Assembly (NCBI RefSeq): GCF_008831285.2
Contig: NC_045139.1
Coordinates: forward strand, 6,604,204 to 6,668,203
Source of the DNA: Nymphaea colorata
Taxonomy: Eukaryota; Streptophyta; Magnoliopsida; Nymphaeales; Nymphaeaceae
Reading direction: 5' to 3'
DNA length: 64,000 nucleotides
The translations under genes were made by a program, and so were the position numbers. Numbering within the stretch: the first letter of the stretch is position 1; every line of letters starts with the position of its first letter. Below, in pieces: positions 52,229 to 62,925 of the stretch. The notes below the pieces were generated by a model. It saw only the letters and a program-made list of their open reading frames with translations. It did not search any database and was not told where the DNA came from.

Positions 52229-54839
52229 TTAGCGGTCTTCTGTTGCTGTCGAAGCAGCTGTTGCAGGCAATGAAGGAGATGGACGCAGAACCAGATACAG
52301 TAAAGGGCCCAAGAATGGAACAAGACTCAAGGGCAACAGCCATGATCCACGACTATACCTATTTAAAACAAGAGATAGGGTTGCGTTCAAGAGAAAGGTT
52401 AAAAAGTCATCGCTATACATAAACCTAATGAGTAACCATTAAACTGAAAATTGATACGCACATTAGGTTTATGCTCATACTCCAAACAGATATACTCTCT
52501 CTCATGCATGCACACCACATATACACAATGCTTAGAAAAACTGACAGAAATGGGCATTAAACGAGCAGAATTATCTGGATTATCTAGCTAAGCACACACA
52601 AGCATATCATTTCTGACAACAAATTTGAAGCGTGTTAACCTTAAATGCCAAATCTGTAGCTCGACCAATAATATGCGGGAAAACTATAGGTGTTAAATCA
52701 AAATCATCTGAGTGACACAGTTCAGATAGAGAGGAACGTTTGATTGCATAAGGAATGAATCACAAAGTAATTCTCATACTAAAGTTTAGGAATTCCACCG
52801 ATTTGAGGACGTACCATCTTCTAGCAGTCATGTCATTATAAATCCAGAATGGTGAGAATGCTGTAAACAGTGAGAAGTCGAGGGACATCGCATGTATCTA
52901 TATTAGAAGACAAATGCCAAATGTTAGCTTATAAAAATGCTGGTATACGGTCAAAAGAATATCAGACCATAATGAAAGCAATTAACCATGTGATTTTTAT
53001 TGAATCCCCTTGCATATCAGCTCAACAATCAAGGAGGTCATCATAGTCCCCCAGCAAAGCTGGACTCGTGATTGAATACAACCACTGATCAATCATATTC
53101 AGTATGACCTTATCCATGCATGCATCTCCATCCAGAAAAAAGAATAAAAGATCATTAATAGACTTACAAACTTGCTTTCTCGAAAATACTGATAAAATTC
53201 TCTCCAGTCCTCACCACTGGACATAACTGCATATGCAACCAAGCAAAAGCCTGCAGCAGCTACAACCTGCAGCAAAATATTGCTCCATTTTAATTTTTGT
53301 TCCTTTCCCCCTTCAAATACAAGTCTCGATGGAAATTCTACAAAAATGACAATACCCCTGCATCCAAGACCATAGACCATAGACCATATCCATGTGACAG
53401 ACCATACCTCATCGACAAACATTAACTGGTTTGGAATAACTACTTACTCCTGCTGTTATCTTTGACTCAAGAAAGCTCAGCGGCCATTTCTTGAGTTCAG
53501 CTTCATCAACAGTAGGTAATGGTGGTTTCCAAAGAACAAAATAAGGAATAAGGGCATATGCACCACCAAAGAATGATAGTAGAACAAATGGCCAAACAGC
53601 TACTCTGCTTCTTGAGCTGCAATTCAGTGTTGGAATAGTTAAACAATATTGCACCTGAAACTGTGAAAAGCCAAAAATTTCACTAAATCATTTCTACCAT
53701 CCAAGTACAAAAAGAAAAAATAAGAAATAAGGGGCACGAACTGCTACAAAGAAGATGCTCTGGAGAACTCAGCTTTCCCCTTGAAAGTGCTAAGTTGGCA
53801 ATTCTCAAATGGCTTTTATCCGCGCAGATTGTGGCATTATCCTTATAATACCACGGGGTAGGAAAAGCCTTATAAGATGTCAACCCTATCATGATTTCTG
53901 GTTCTGCTAAGGGAATAGCAAGCATTTCTTTTCTAGATAAAGTAAATGAGGGAATTTGTTAGTTGTTAACTGTAAAATTCAATGAGGAATATCACTATTG
54001 TTAATCTAATTCTCAAAATAGCACGAGAAAACGGATGATCAACATAAGGAAATCTAACACTCGTTCCACTAGTCACCTTCTGGCACTTGGAATCAGTAGC
54101 ATACTATATACTAGTGGCCACAGACCCATGATATACCAAAGGGACACAAGCACTTGATTCATTCGAAAGTCATCATCTCCTTTTAAGTTCAACAACTTCT
54201 GCAGAAAGTAGAAATCCCGAGACTGCAAAATAACAAAATACAACATGACCTCAATAAAGTCACTGAGATATTCCACAGGTAGAAGCTATGTCAAAAAATA
54301 TGGACATGAAACAAATATGAAGAGAATGTAATATATTAAATACTTGTTGATATCTTAGTATGTAATATATGTGCATGTTTCTCCATATGTGTGTGCACAC
54401 GTGTATATAGTTGATAACTTTGTTCATGACTTACAGAAAAAGTCAGAGAAGAACTTAACAACATTATCAATCTGTCGTTGAAAACAAGAGTCAAAATTCT
54501 TAAGAGGTTTTCATCCATGATGAGGTTTAGTTTGATCAAGAAAGAAAATAAAAGATCTTATCAAAATCAATACTAAATGCAAGTTTTGAAAATTGTAACC
54601 CACGTATGGGTGATGTGTCACACACAAAACCGGTAGTAAACCAAATCCAACTGATAGGACCCTTGGATTGAGACAATATCAGGTCTACCAACCAAGTGTT
54701 CAATATAATGAACACCTACCTAACCTGACAAACAAAATCATCTCTGCAGAGCCGGCATTCAATTACAACAGACAAAATTTTCATCTTCGATGATCATAAG
54801 AAATAAGATTTGCAAAATAAACTCAATCAAAGAGAAAAC

Positions 54840-54926
<87 letters not shown>

Positions 54927-55445
54927 GGAGGAGCATACAGGGGTCTGATCAGGTGCAAGCTGGAAGACGTAATACATGACCCCTGCCCAGAATACAAACA
55001 AAAGCACCGAAGTTGTCCAATCACCACCATCTCCATCCTTTCTAAGATTATTCTCACCTTCTAATGAAGTTTCTTGTTTGTCTCCATCACCCAGAGGACT
55101 GCATCTAACACAAGCTTCACCATATCTTCTTTTCAGTGGAAGAATCCCTGAAGAGAACACAGACCACTTCTTGCCAAACTGGCTCAATTGGGCGTTCAGC
55201 ATTTGGGTTTGGAGGGAACTAGAAATTTTCATGTTAGAGACATAAGTAAATGAACTTACAGGGCTTCGTAAAGCTTGAAGAGGTGAATGAAAGAATTTTC
55301 TAAGTTTGACGGTTTTGGTTTTAGATAGCGATGAAGAGGGCAATGTGGAGTTTACAGGTTTGGACGGGGAGGGCGAGGATGGAGAAATGCAGACAATAGC
55401 AGGTTGGGGAGATGAGAAGGTTGAAGACAACATGGTCACACTCAT
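52229..55445 (-). CDS. Predicted plastid-targeted multi-pass membrane protein of unknown function, six exons
   Basis: Minus-strand exons 55445-54939, 54222-54077, 53616-53448, 53266-53168, 52897-52815 and 52358-52229 give 1134 nt (377 residues), all junctions in frame. The N-terminal 100 or so residues are rich in Ser, Thr, Pro and Lys, poor in acidic residues, and look like a chloroplast transit peptide. The remainder has hydrophobic segments: SVLLFVFWAGVMYYVFQLA (about 146-164), VLVSLWYIMGLWPLVYSMLL, VWPFVLLSFFGGAYALIPYF, a span around AAGFCLVAYAVM, a segment around FSLFTAFSPFWIYNDM, and SWLLPLSLVPFLGPLLYLVL near the end. I recall similar conserved proteins in plants, but no function can be assigned from sequence. 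The C-terminal tail is Ala/Thr/Ser-rich. The donor of exon 1 abuts a compound microsatellite. Confidence 0.82.
54845..54927. repeat. (CA)n(TA)n(TG)n(GA)n compound microsatellite, self-complementary
   Basis: CA repeats 54845-54870, TA repeats to about 54885, TG repeats to about 54908, then GA to 54927. The CA, TA and TG arms form a near-perfect inverted repeat able to fold into a hairpin. It lies about 12 bases from the exon 1 donor of the plastid membrane-protein gene, inside intron 1. Confidence 0.95.
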
Positions 55446-55936
55446 GGTTGTTTAGCGCAGGAAGCAGCTTCTCGGTCCTAAGATTGTTTTTCTTCTTTTT
55501 TCTCAAAGTAATGATAATGTCAATAAGCCTAATTGGATGACCAACGGAGAAACTTTGATCCTTAGAGCTTTCCAAGAATGGATCCTTTATTCACTTCACC
55601 GGATCTATTTTTTCAGTACGAAGTTGTTAGCCTGCACGTAACAACAAATTATATCAAACATGGTATTTCAATGATATTTTGCAATGTTTTCACCAAAATA
55701 GCTCAGGAAAACTAATATTAAACCAAATCATATATTTTATAAGATCTGAAAGTATAGTAACCACTCCACCAGAAAGAGAAGTACTTCAGTTGTATAACTA
55801 CATACGTAAAGAAGGGAGAAAAAAAATACATCTGCACATGTCCAATATGCCTTCATAAGGGATAAAGTCACAAATATCACTTCAAACTTCAAAGAAGGCA
55901 TGCATACACATCTGTGTATTGTAGAACGGTATCTTT

Positions 55937-56140
55937 TTTTATAACACAACATTTCTAGGACGAGCAGCAAAAGCGTTAGGCTTGCAGTACCTGTGCATGC
56001 AAACATACATGTGCATGCGGCACAACACAGACACACATCTGTTTTTTAAACACAATATTTATAGGCTGAGCAGCAACGGTGTTACGCTCGCAGTACTTGT
56101 GCATGCAAACATACATGTGCATGCATCACAACACAGATGG
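55937..56140. repeat. Imperfect tandem duplication, about 106-bp unit
   Basis: Both copies contain GTGCATGCAAACATACATG (starting at 55993 and 56099) within otherwise diverged repeats that also share GAGCAGCAA upstream and CACAACACAGA downstream. The shared core contains GCATGC twice and ACATGT, making it partly palindromic. Confidence 0.85.
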
Positions 56141-57426
56141 TCAGAGAAAATCACATTTCTGAATAAAAACAATCGTCTTTAGAAGCAAAAAGATAGCCAG
56201 GTAAGGGAATATGTCAGGCTCGTGTAATTTCAGAAATGATGAGAGTGGTAAGTGTTCAGCACGTAATAAGGAAATATAGTTCATATGTTGCGGCTTCGAT
56301 AATGCAACTGTCAGGAAAGAGATGGCTATAGAAAATGAATGGAATGGATAGTTCAAGATATAGTAATCCTTTCATTAATTTGGACAATAATTCTTAACAA
56401 CAAGCAGAAGATAAAGGAGTTCAGGCTTCATGTTTTATAGTTGTCAAAAAATAAAAAATCTTATAAAACTTGTCGAGTCATAAGTGGAGTCAATAACTAA
56501 TCTGCCAACTTTGAAACTCGGGACAACTCCATATGTCAAAACATGAGATATTACTGCGGTCCATATCTTGATGGTAGCCCACGGAACAAAATCAGATTAA
56601 GCTAATCACTTCCGTATACATGGTGTTTGACAAGTCCCCAGTGACTCCATAGGACCATAGCTATCTTACTTTCTCAATTAAAACTTGGTATTTTTAAATG
56701 GCGGAAGACCAAACATCCATTTGCTCACTTTTCCTTAGAAATATGAAGATATAATGGACTTCGTCATACAAACAACACAGCGTAGTAATTAAATCTAAAG
56801 ACACATGCCCTTAACTTTCATATCCTGATGAGGGACACGGGAAAGTGGCAGGTAAAAGTAAAACACTAGCTTGAGACCCTTCAGGGCCTTCACAGGCGAA
56901 AAGGAACGTAGCACGGCCGACCGGAAAAAGACTAACCTGAGGCCAATTTCCACGAACCCGTCCAGGGAAGACAAAATAGAATAAGGTCCGGATGAGGTCC
57001 TATTCCGTGCAAGTCGATCCTGGCATGGTGAGGGCCTATCCATGGCAGCTATGCCATGACCAACATCGGCAAGAGATAAGTCAATCTCATATTATAAAAA
57101 TTCTGCGTCCCTGCCAGGACCGACATTGGCAAGAAACAATTACCATTAAATTTTGTGTGGACCGTCCGTGAACCAAGAGAAAATGGCACGAAACATTATT
57201 CAGCAACCGCATAGCCTTCCATCGGATCTAACAAACGCCAAACAACACTACAGTTACTTGACTACATAACAGCTCCAACCAGAAATTCATCTGCAATCCT
57301 GTCGACTGTATATTTCAAGCTGAAGCTAAAGGAAAAACTACAAAGACCAACGATTTGGTTTCTCAGAGTACGAACTATTGTTCTCGATGAATTTTCATAG
57401 ATTCTTTCCAACGAAAGCCCTCTTAC

Positions 57427-57823
57427 CAAACAAACCCCAGCACTAAACAACAAGCAGAAAATAATATAGACAAATAAGAAAGAGAAAAACCAATAATACT
57501 GATTACATCAAGAAAAACCATGAAACAGAGCGAGAGAGGGAAAGCACCCAAAAAAACGACGAAAATCGCCAGGCTAAAGCGGAGAAGTTCCACCAGCACC
57601 GCCTCCAACTTCCAACCCCCCTCCTCGCGGAGGTTGAACGCTCAATAAGAAATTAGCAAAAAAAATTCTGGAAATTGTGTTCTCGTCGAGCAAGAAGAGC
57701 ACTACAGAGAAAAGGACCCGCTAGCTCATCGTCTGCGACCTGCACTGTGGAATGAGATAATGAAAGGGAGGGAAGAGACACAGAGACGCTCTGAGTGTTC
57801 CCTTCTCTCTCTCTTCTCTCGTC

Positions 57824-57870
<47 letters not shown>
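57427..57870 (-). promoter_or_regulatory. Possible orphan promoter, leader exon and donor on the minus strand
   Basis: Read on the minus strand, a TA-rich stretch (57870-57827) is followed by a CT-rich leader, a GC-richer segment, and a good donor (GTTTG|GTAAGA) at about 57427. Short frames exist but none is recognisable. It could be a distal untranslated first exon of the plastid membrane-protein gene (ATG at 55445) or a noncoding RNA. Confidence 0.3.
57827..57870. repeat. (TA)22 microsatellite
   Basis: Uninterrupted TA repeats adjoining a CT-rich tract. Confidence 0.95.
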
Positions 57871-57874
<4 letters not shown>

Positions 57875-59577
57875 GTGTGTGAAATTTGCTTTTTCACATC
57901 TATACGAATGAAACATCCCATGACAACTACATTTAAGTTAAATAATATATGATGCTTCTGAGCTCTAATCCTCACCCTCCCCCCGGTTTAACCTCGTAGA
58001 TATTTTCTGCTACTTAACGTGGATATGAAATCTATATTTTTTACACAGTACCAAAATCCATTGCTTTTTTAATGAGCCCCACAAAGTGCTGATTTCAAAT
58101 CAGTATACGATTTAATATGATAAACTACCATATAATATTAATGTTAACCGGTGGTTTTTGTGTTCTACACCATCTTCCATGAAAGTCGATGAGTGACCCT
58201 AACTTACTTGACTAAGAGAAACTGAAGGGAGACGACACACACGCCATCAAAACTATATTGTTTTCGTTTTAGCCAATTGATGATTTAGAAGTTGTAAAAA
58301 AACAAAATCCATGTTATTTGATATATTTTAAGTTTAATAACTGTGATTGTTTGTAATCACTTTAAATTGACTGTTTCATTGTAATCACATACAACAAATA
58401 ATTAACAAAATGTGTTAGTCTATGTATTAAATGATCAACCCATGTTTAATTTTGTCTCGTTGCAACAATTTAAATGTTTCTTACAGAATATTGGAAGTGA
58501 AATGTTAACTTCTAAAAAAGGCACATAACTCTAATAGCATTTGTACGAAAAACACTTGCTTTAAAACCTATGATTGACATTATTGTGAAACAATTATGTG
58601 GGTCAATTATCAACCTTATGTTCAATCCAACTAGGATGGAGGAATTTGTTTAACTCATTAAAGTTTTGGAGCTTTACACCAAGCTTCTGTCCAATCCACA
58701 AGTGCATTTTTTTGCACTCACTACCTAATGTTTTATGCAAACCAATTCATCAAAACAATGTTTTGGAGCTAACTTATCATGAACAAAGTATTTTTAATGC
58801 ATGATAAATGTCAACGTTTAAATACGAACTCTTTGGTATTAACAAAGATCAGATCACCAATTAGGACCCTTAAATCTACGTTACAACAAAGATAGCTAGC
58901 AGTATATCACAATTATATGCACAATATAAACCAAAGGATGAAGTTGAAAACTAATTGTCTATTTCGTACGTTGCATGACTTGTTGACTTAAAAAGAATAA
59001 TTTATACATTAAAAAGTAGAGTAGCCCAGATTCACAAATTTTCTACGGGTTAATATTCAAATTTTTACTTATAATAAGTACTTGCCTCGTGATACGGGGA
59101 AAGACGGTTTTAGAATTAAAAGCCAAAAACAAGCATTAATATGTCGATAGGGAAAAAGAGGGGTAGATTTATCAATTGACCACAAGTTGGGGATGGATTT
59201 TGAGAAATCCTTTAAAATTCGAGACAACCCCGGCGTAGACTCCACCCCTATCCGTCGCGACTCTTGCAGAAGTTTCCTTTTTCTTTCTTTCTTTCTTTCT
59301 GGCGCCCATTCATCTCTCTGGACTCGTTCACGTTCGTTCCGGTGGGAGGGGAGATATTGGGCGGACGGTTCCTTCTTCTTTATCCAATTCAGGCTTCTTC
59401 TCTGCTCTTATGTTCTGAAGATTAGGGATTTTCTGCTATTTTTTCGTCCATCGTTGTTGATTGTTTATTCTCTGCTAGGGTTTCTTCGACTTTGGGGGTT
59501 CTCTCTAGGGTTCGTGTTATTTGCTGTATTTTTGGAAGTGGGTTCGTGGTTTTGTTCTAAACATTATAGGGTTTGTA

Positions 59578-61260
59578 ATGGAGGGGAGCCGACACAGGAG
59601 TCAGCGGGATTATGGCAGGGATCGCTTCCGGCAGCACCGAGATCGCGAGCACCGTCGGAGCCACGGGTCGTCTGGTGGTGGGTGGAAGGACGGTGATCGA
59701 GTTCCTCCCCGGAGGGAGAACGGTAAGGTTGAGCAGAAGGAGCAGGATTACGTGTCTTTGCGGAACCGTTCCTCTTCGCTGTCCTCCTCCTCGTCGTCTC
59801 GTGGCAGCCGTGGTTCGGATAGGAAGGCTGATAGGGAGCCCGGCGAACTATCGAGTGGAAGCGAGGGTAGTGGGTCGCATCGTGAGGTTCAGACGACGGA
59901 GGCGAAGGTTTCTTTGTCGCCGAAGCCATGTTCGGTGGAGGTTAAGAAGAGGAAGTACTCTCCGATTATTTGGGATGTGGAGGAGAAGGTGCCATCAAAA
60001 TCTTGCGTGGTGGGTTCGGTGAGCCTGTCGGTGGATGAAGAAAGGGCAGCCGTTGATCACGAGGATAAAACTGAGCAAGCTTCAGGTGAAGAGGCGTCTG
60101 ATTTCCATTACAATGGGGAGGAGGATGATGACTACGCCCCAACTAGGGTTCTTTCGGCGTCTAGGTGGGCGTTCGATAACAATTTCGACGGTGAAGACGC
60201 ATACGACGAAGAGAGCATCCCTAAGCGGAAGAAGAGTGCGGAAAGGATGGAAGAAGAGGAGGGCAGTTTGAGTCCTGAACTTGGGGAGCTCAGGGAAGGA
60301 CGTTTGGACGGTAAGCGAGAGAGGTCACTATCTGGTTCCGATGAGGAGCGGAGCCTGAATGCTCCCCTTAGTAGCAGTGACGAAAAAGAGGTAGATGATC
60401 GGGATGAGCGCGGAAATGCAGCTGATGCAAGTGATCGGATGGAAGTAGATGGCGAGGATCATGTGGTTGATAAAAGTGACGAGGGAGGGCAATCTGGACT
60501 GGAGTCTAATTCGGATGAGGATGTTAGTGTCGACGATGCTGGCAGTGGTGATGACAAGAAAGATGTGCTTATAACCGCCGAGACTTCGGTATCTAGGAAG
60601 ATCAATATGCTACAAGGGTGTAGGAGTGTCGATGAATTTGAGAGGTTAAACCGGATAAACGAGGGAACCTATGGTGTGGTTTACAGGGCCAGAGATAAGA
60701 AGACTGGGGAGATTGTGGCTTTGAAGAAAGTGAAGATGGAGAAAGAAAGAGAAGGGTTTCCACTCACTTCTTTGAGGGAGATAAATATCCTGCTTTCCTT
60801 TCATCATCCATCCATAGTGGATGTTAAGGAAGTCGTAGTAGGCAGCAACCTTGACAGTGTATTTATGGTGATGGAGTATATGGACCATGATCTCAAAGCA
60901 TTGATGGAGACAATGAAGCAACCTTTTAGTACTAGTGAAGTAAAGTGCCTCATGCGGCAGCTTTTGGAGGGTGTTAAATACCTTCATGATAATTGGGTGC
61001 TCCACAGGTACTCCATAATCTTTGATATGTCGACTTCTGGTACGCTCTACTGTAGCTGTTAAAATTTCAACCATTGATTATTTTTTGAACATTTTGATAT
61101 GATAAAACCTACATTGTTTTAACTGTTCAGGGATTTGAAGACATCGAATCTTCTGCTGAATAATCGTGGAGAACTGAAAATATGTGATTTTGGGTTGGCT
61201 CGGCAGTATGGTAGCCCATTGAGAGAGTATACCCGGTTGGTGGTCACTCTTTGGTACAGG
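59578..61260 (+). CDS. CDKG-type cyclin-dependent kinase (CDK11-like), 5' part, continues beyond the window
   Basis: Exons 59578-61007 and 61131-61260 encode the first 520 or so residues; the gene then enters an intron that is still open at 64000. Residues 1-350 form a disordered Arg/Ser- and acid-rich extension ([20 protein letters not shown] near the start, later Asp/Glu/Ser runs). The kinase domain follows: glycine loop [12 protein letters not shown] (from 360), ATP-site lysine in VALKKVKM (383), cyclin-binding helix PLTSLRE (395-401), [10 protein letters not shown] (HRD at 476-478), [11 protein letters not shown] (DFG from 496) and activation segment [19 protein letters not shown] and the long N-terminus identify the CDKG/CDK11 group, linked in plants to cyclin L, pre-mRNA splicing and meiotic pairing. 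Asn replaces the first glycine of the loop; this is normal for the group. Missing exons would begin with APELLLG. Confidence 0.93.
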
Positions 61261-62085
61261 TATGTTCTATGCTCTTGTTCTAATACTTCCTATCAGATCT
61301 TTTGCCCCATCCTTTTTGAGAATTTCGTGTTGCTTTCTATCTGAAGAGTGAAGGAAGGCTTTATCCTAGTTGCCAATAACTCCCTACAAACCCATCACAA
61401 TCTGTCTCTAGCGTGTAATGGGATTACAAGGCGATATTGACTTTCTTTTTGTTTCCCAATTCTGAGCTAGTTTTTTCTTTCGTTCGTAGCTAAACTATGT
61501 TAAGCTAGAACCCTACTTTTTATACAAGTTGGTTATCTTCATCAAAATAGCCGTGTAATAGTGACAGCCTATTAAAGTTTGAAATCCTAGGCAGGCACAA
61601 ACTTTATTGTCTGTTTGCTATACTAGTAGGATTTTTGCTTATTTCTTAAGTTTGTTGTGTGTTTCATTCATTCTTCATCACAATGTTGCCAACCTGAAAT
61701 TTTCTTATGTGGACAAACCAGCTACTGGCCTCCTAGTTGTTTATTCTCCTTAACGTTTGTTTCATAAGAAAGCTTTCAAGATTTTGTTTCCACTGATTTA
61801 ATGCTGGTGGGACATAGCTTATGTTATTTCTGTGTCTTTATGCATCATTATTGTGAACATGTCATGTCAAGTTGGTGCATAGCCTGCAGCTTCCAAGTTC
61901 CAAGTTTGCTTGTATCTCTGCACTGCCTTTAATACTTTGTGTCGCTTGTTTATTTTTAGGGGCTAGAATGAAAAATGTTTAAAGGCATAGTGAAGTTGTC
62001 AAGTTTCGACAGGTCAGTTTGTGCTACGACATGCAAAATTATTCATAAATATTACATTAAAAATTTGGAAAAGGTGGAATTTCCC

Positions 62086-62255
62086 CTGCTGCTGTGATCT
62101 GATCTGGTTATCCATGAAGAAAGATGTGGCTAACATCTTTCTTTGTGGACATGCGGTTGGTAGAGCCCTCCTGCTGCTGTGATGTGATCTGGTTATCCAT
62201 GAAGAAAGATGTGGCTAAATTTTTTCTTTGTGGACCTGCGGTTGGTAGAGCCCTT
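62086..62255. repeat. Tandem duplication, 85-bp unit, two copies
   Basis: Copies start CTGCTGCTGTGAT at 62086 and 62171, share GGTTATCCATGAAGAAAGA and differ at only a few positions. Confidence 0.93.
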
Positions 62256-62300
62256 TCCCTCTGTAACAACATTTTGGAGGCTAACTTAGGTGTTTGATTC

Positions 62301-62362
62301 GCTGTCAATTTGTAACTTGGTCCACCTATTCGCTGTCAATTTGTAACTTGGTCCACCTATTC
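62301..62362. repeat. Tandem duplication, 31-bp unit, two copies
   Basis: GCTGTCAATTTGTAACTTGG recurs at 62301 and 62332 with no difference seen over the unit. Confidence 0.95.
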
Positions 62363-62640
62363 TTTATCCTTTTTTGTTATGAGCGAACCATTCAAGTGAG
62401 TAGTTGTCTCTCCATGTGTGCGTGCTGCTGGGTTTTTCATACCAATTGGGATGTGAACTAGGAATAATATAATGGTTTGTGTTTGAGTGGCAACTACCTG
62501 AGTGACTTTGAATGAAGATTGTGCTTTTCAGATCTGATGGAATCATCACGGTTGTAGTTAGGAAGCCACTCACTTTAAAATTTTAGTGATTGTGAAGAAT
62601 GTAGAGCTGGTTAAGAGCAATATGGATATCATCTGGTAAG

Positions 62641-62843
62641 CAATATATGTAATTACACAAGAATTTGTGTTTTTAAATAGTTGAATTTCTTGTAGATATT
62701 ATAATTTGCGGAAGTATGAATCAGAATTTCCATGTACTGATATCATGAGATTGATTCCATGTGAAGAGGTTTCTCATAAGCCTTGCAAACATGTGAAGTT
62801 TCAAAATGGAATACGATGTTAACAATATATGTAATTACACAAG
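62641..62843. repeat. Exact 21-bp direct repeats flanking 161 bp
   Basis: The segment beginning CAATATATGTAATTACAC occurs at 62641-62661 and 62823-62843. The length and exact identity suggest a target-site duplication of an insertion or a recent segmental duplication, but the 161 bp between shows no obvious tail or terminal repeats. Confidence 0.85.
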
Positions 62844-62856
62844 GCATGATTGCCAG

Positions 62857-62925
62857 TCGGCTAAAGCATAGTGGTAATGTGTCGATGCTTCAATTTGGTA
62901 GCCTTGGGGCCCAGGTTAGGATCTA
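62857..62925 (+). mobile_element. SINE-like segment in the CDKG-type intron
   Basis: TCGGCTAAAGCATAGTGG is a good A-box-like string, and CAGGTTAGGATC about 40 bases later is a decayed B box. It starts just after the right-hand 21-bp repeat. No tail was identified. Confidence 0.35.

Larger units (their letters stand above)
55446..59577. other. Spacer between the plastid membrane-protein gene and the CDKG-type kinase gene
   Basis: No confident gene. 55.45-55.65 kb is the probable leader/promoter of the plastid membrane-protein gene. A 106-bp duplication lies at about 55937-56140. Minus-strand sequence at 57.87-57.43 kb looks like a transcribed leader. Near 57057-57136 a short sequence containing GACCRACATYGGCAAGA occurs twice. 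58.0-59.1 kb is AT-rich without features. The kinase leader with TTTC repeats (59281-59301) and TAGGGTTTC begins around 59.2-59.3 kb. Confidence 0.5.

Noticed and set aside
59187-59696. 169-codon plus-strand frame overlapping the CDKG-type start
   Set aside because: It is in a different frame from the kinase, runs through T-rich leader sequence and matches no family.
59564-60022. Overlapping long frames on both strands within CDKG exon 1
   Set aside because: These are shadow frames of the Arg/Ser-rich coding sequence. The kinase frame is fixed by conserved motifs.
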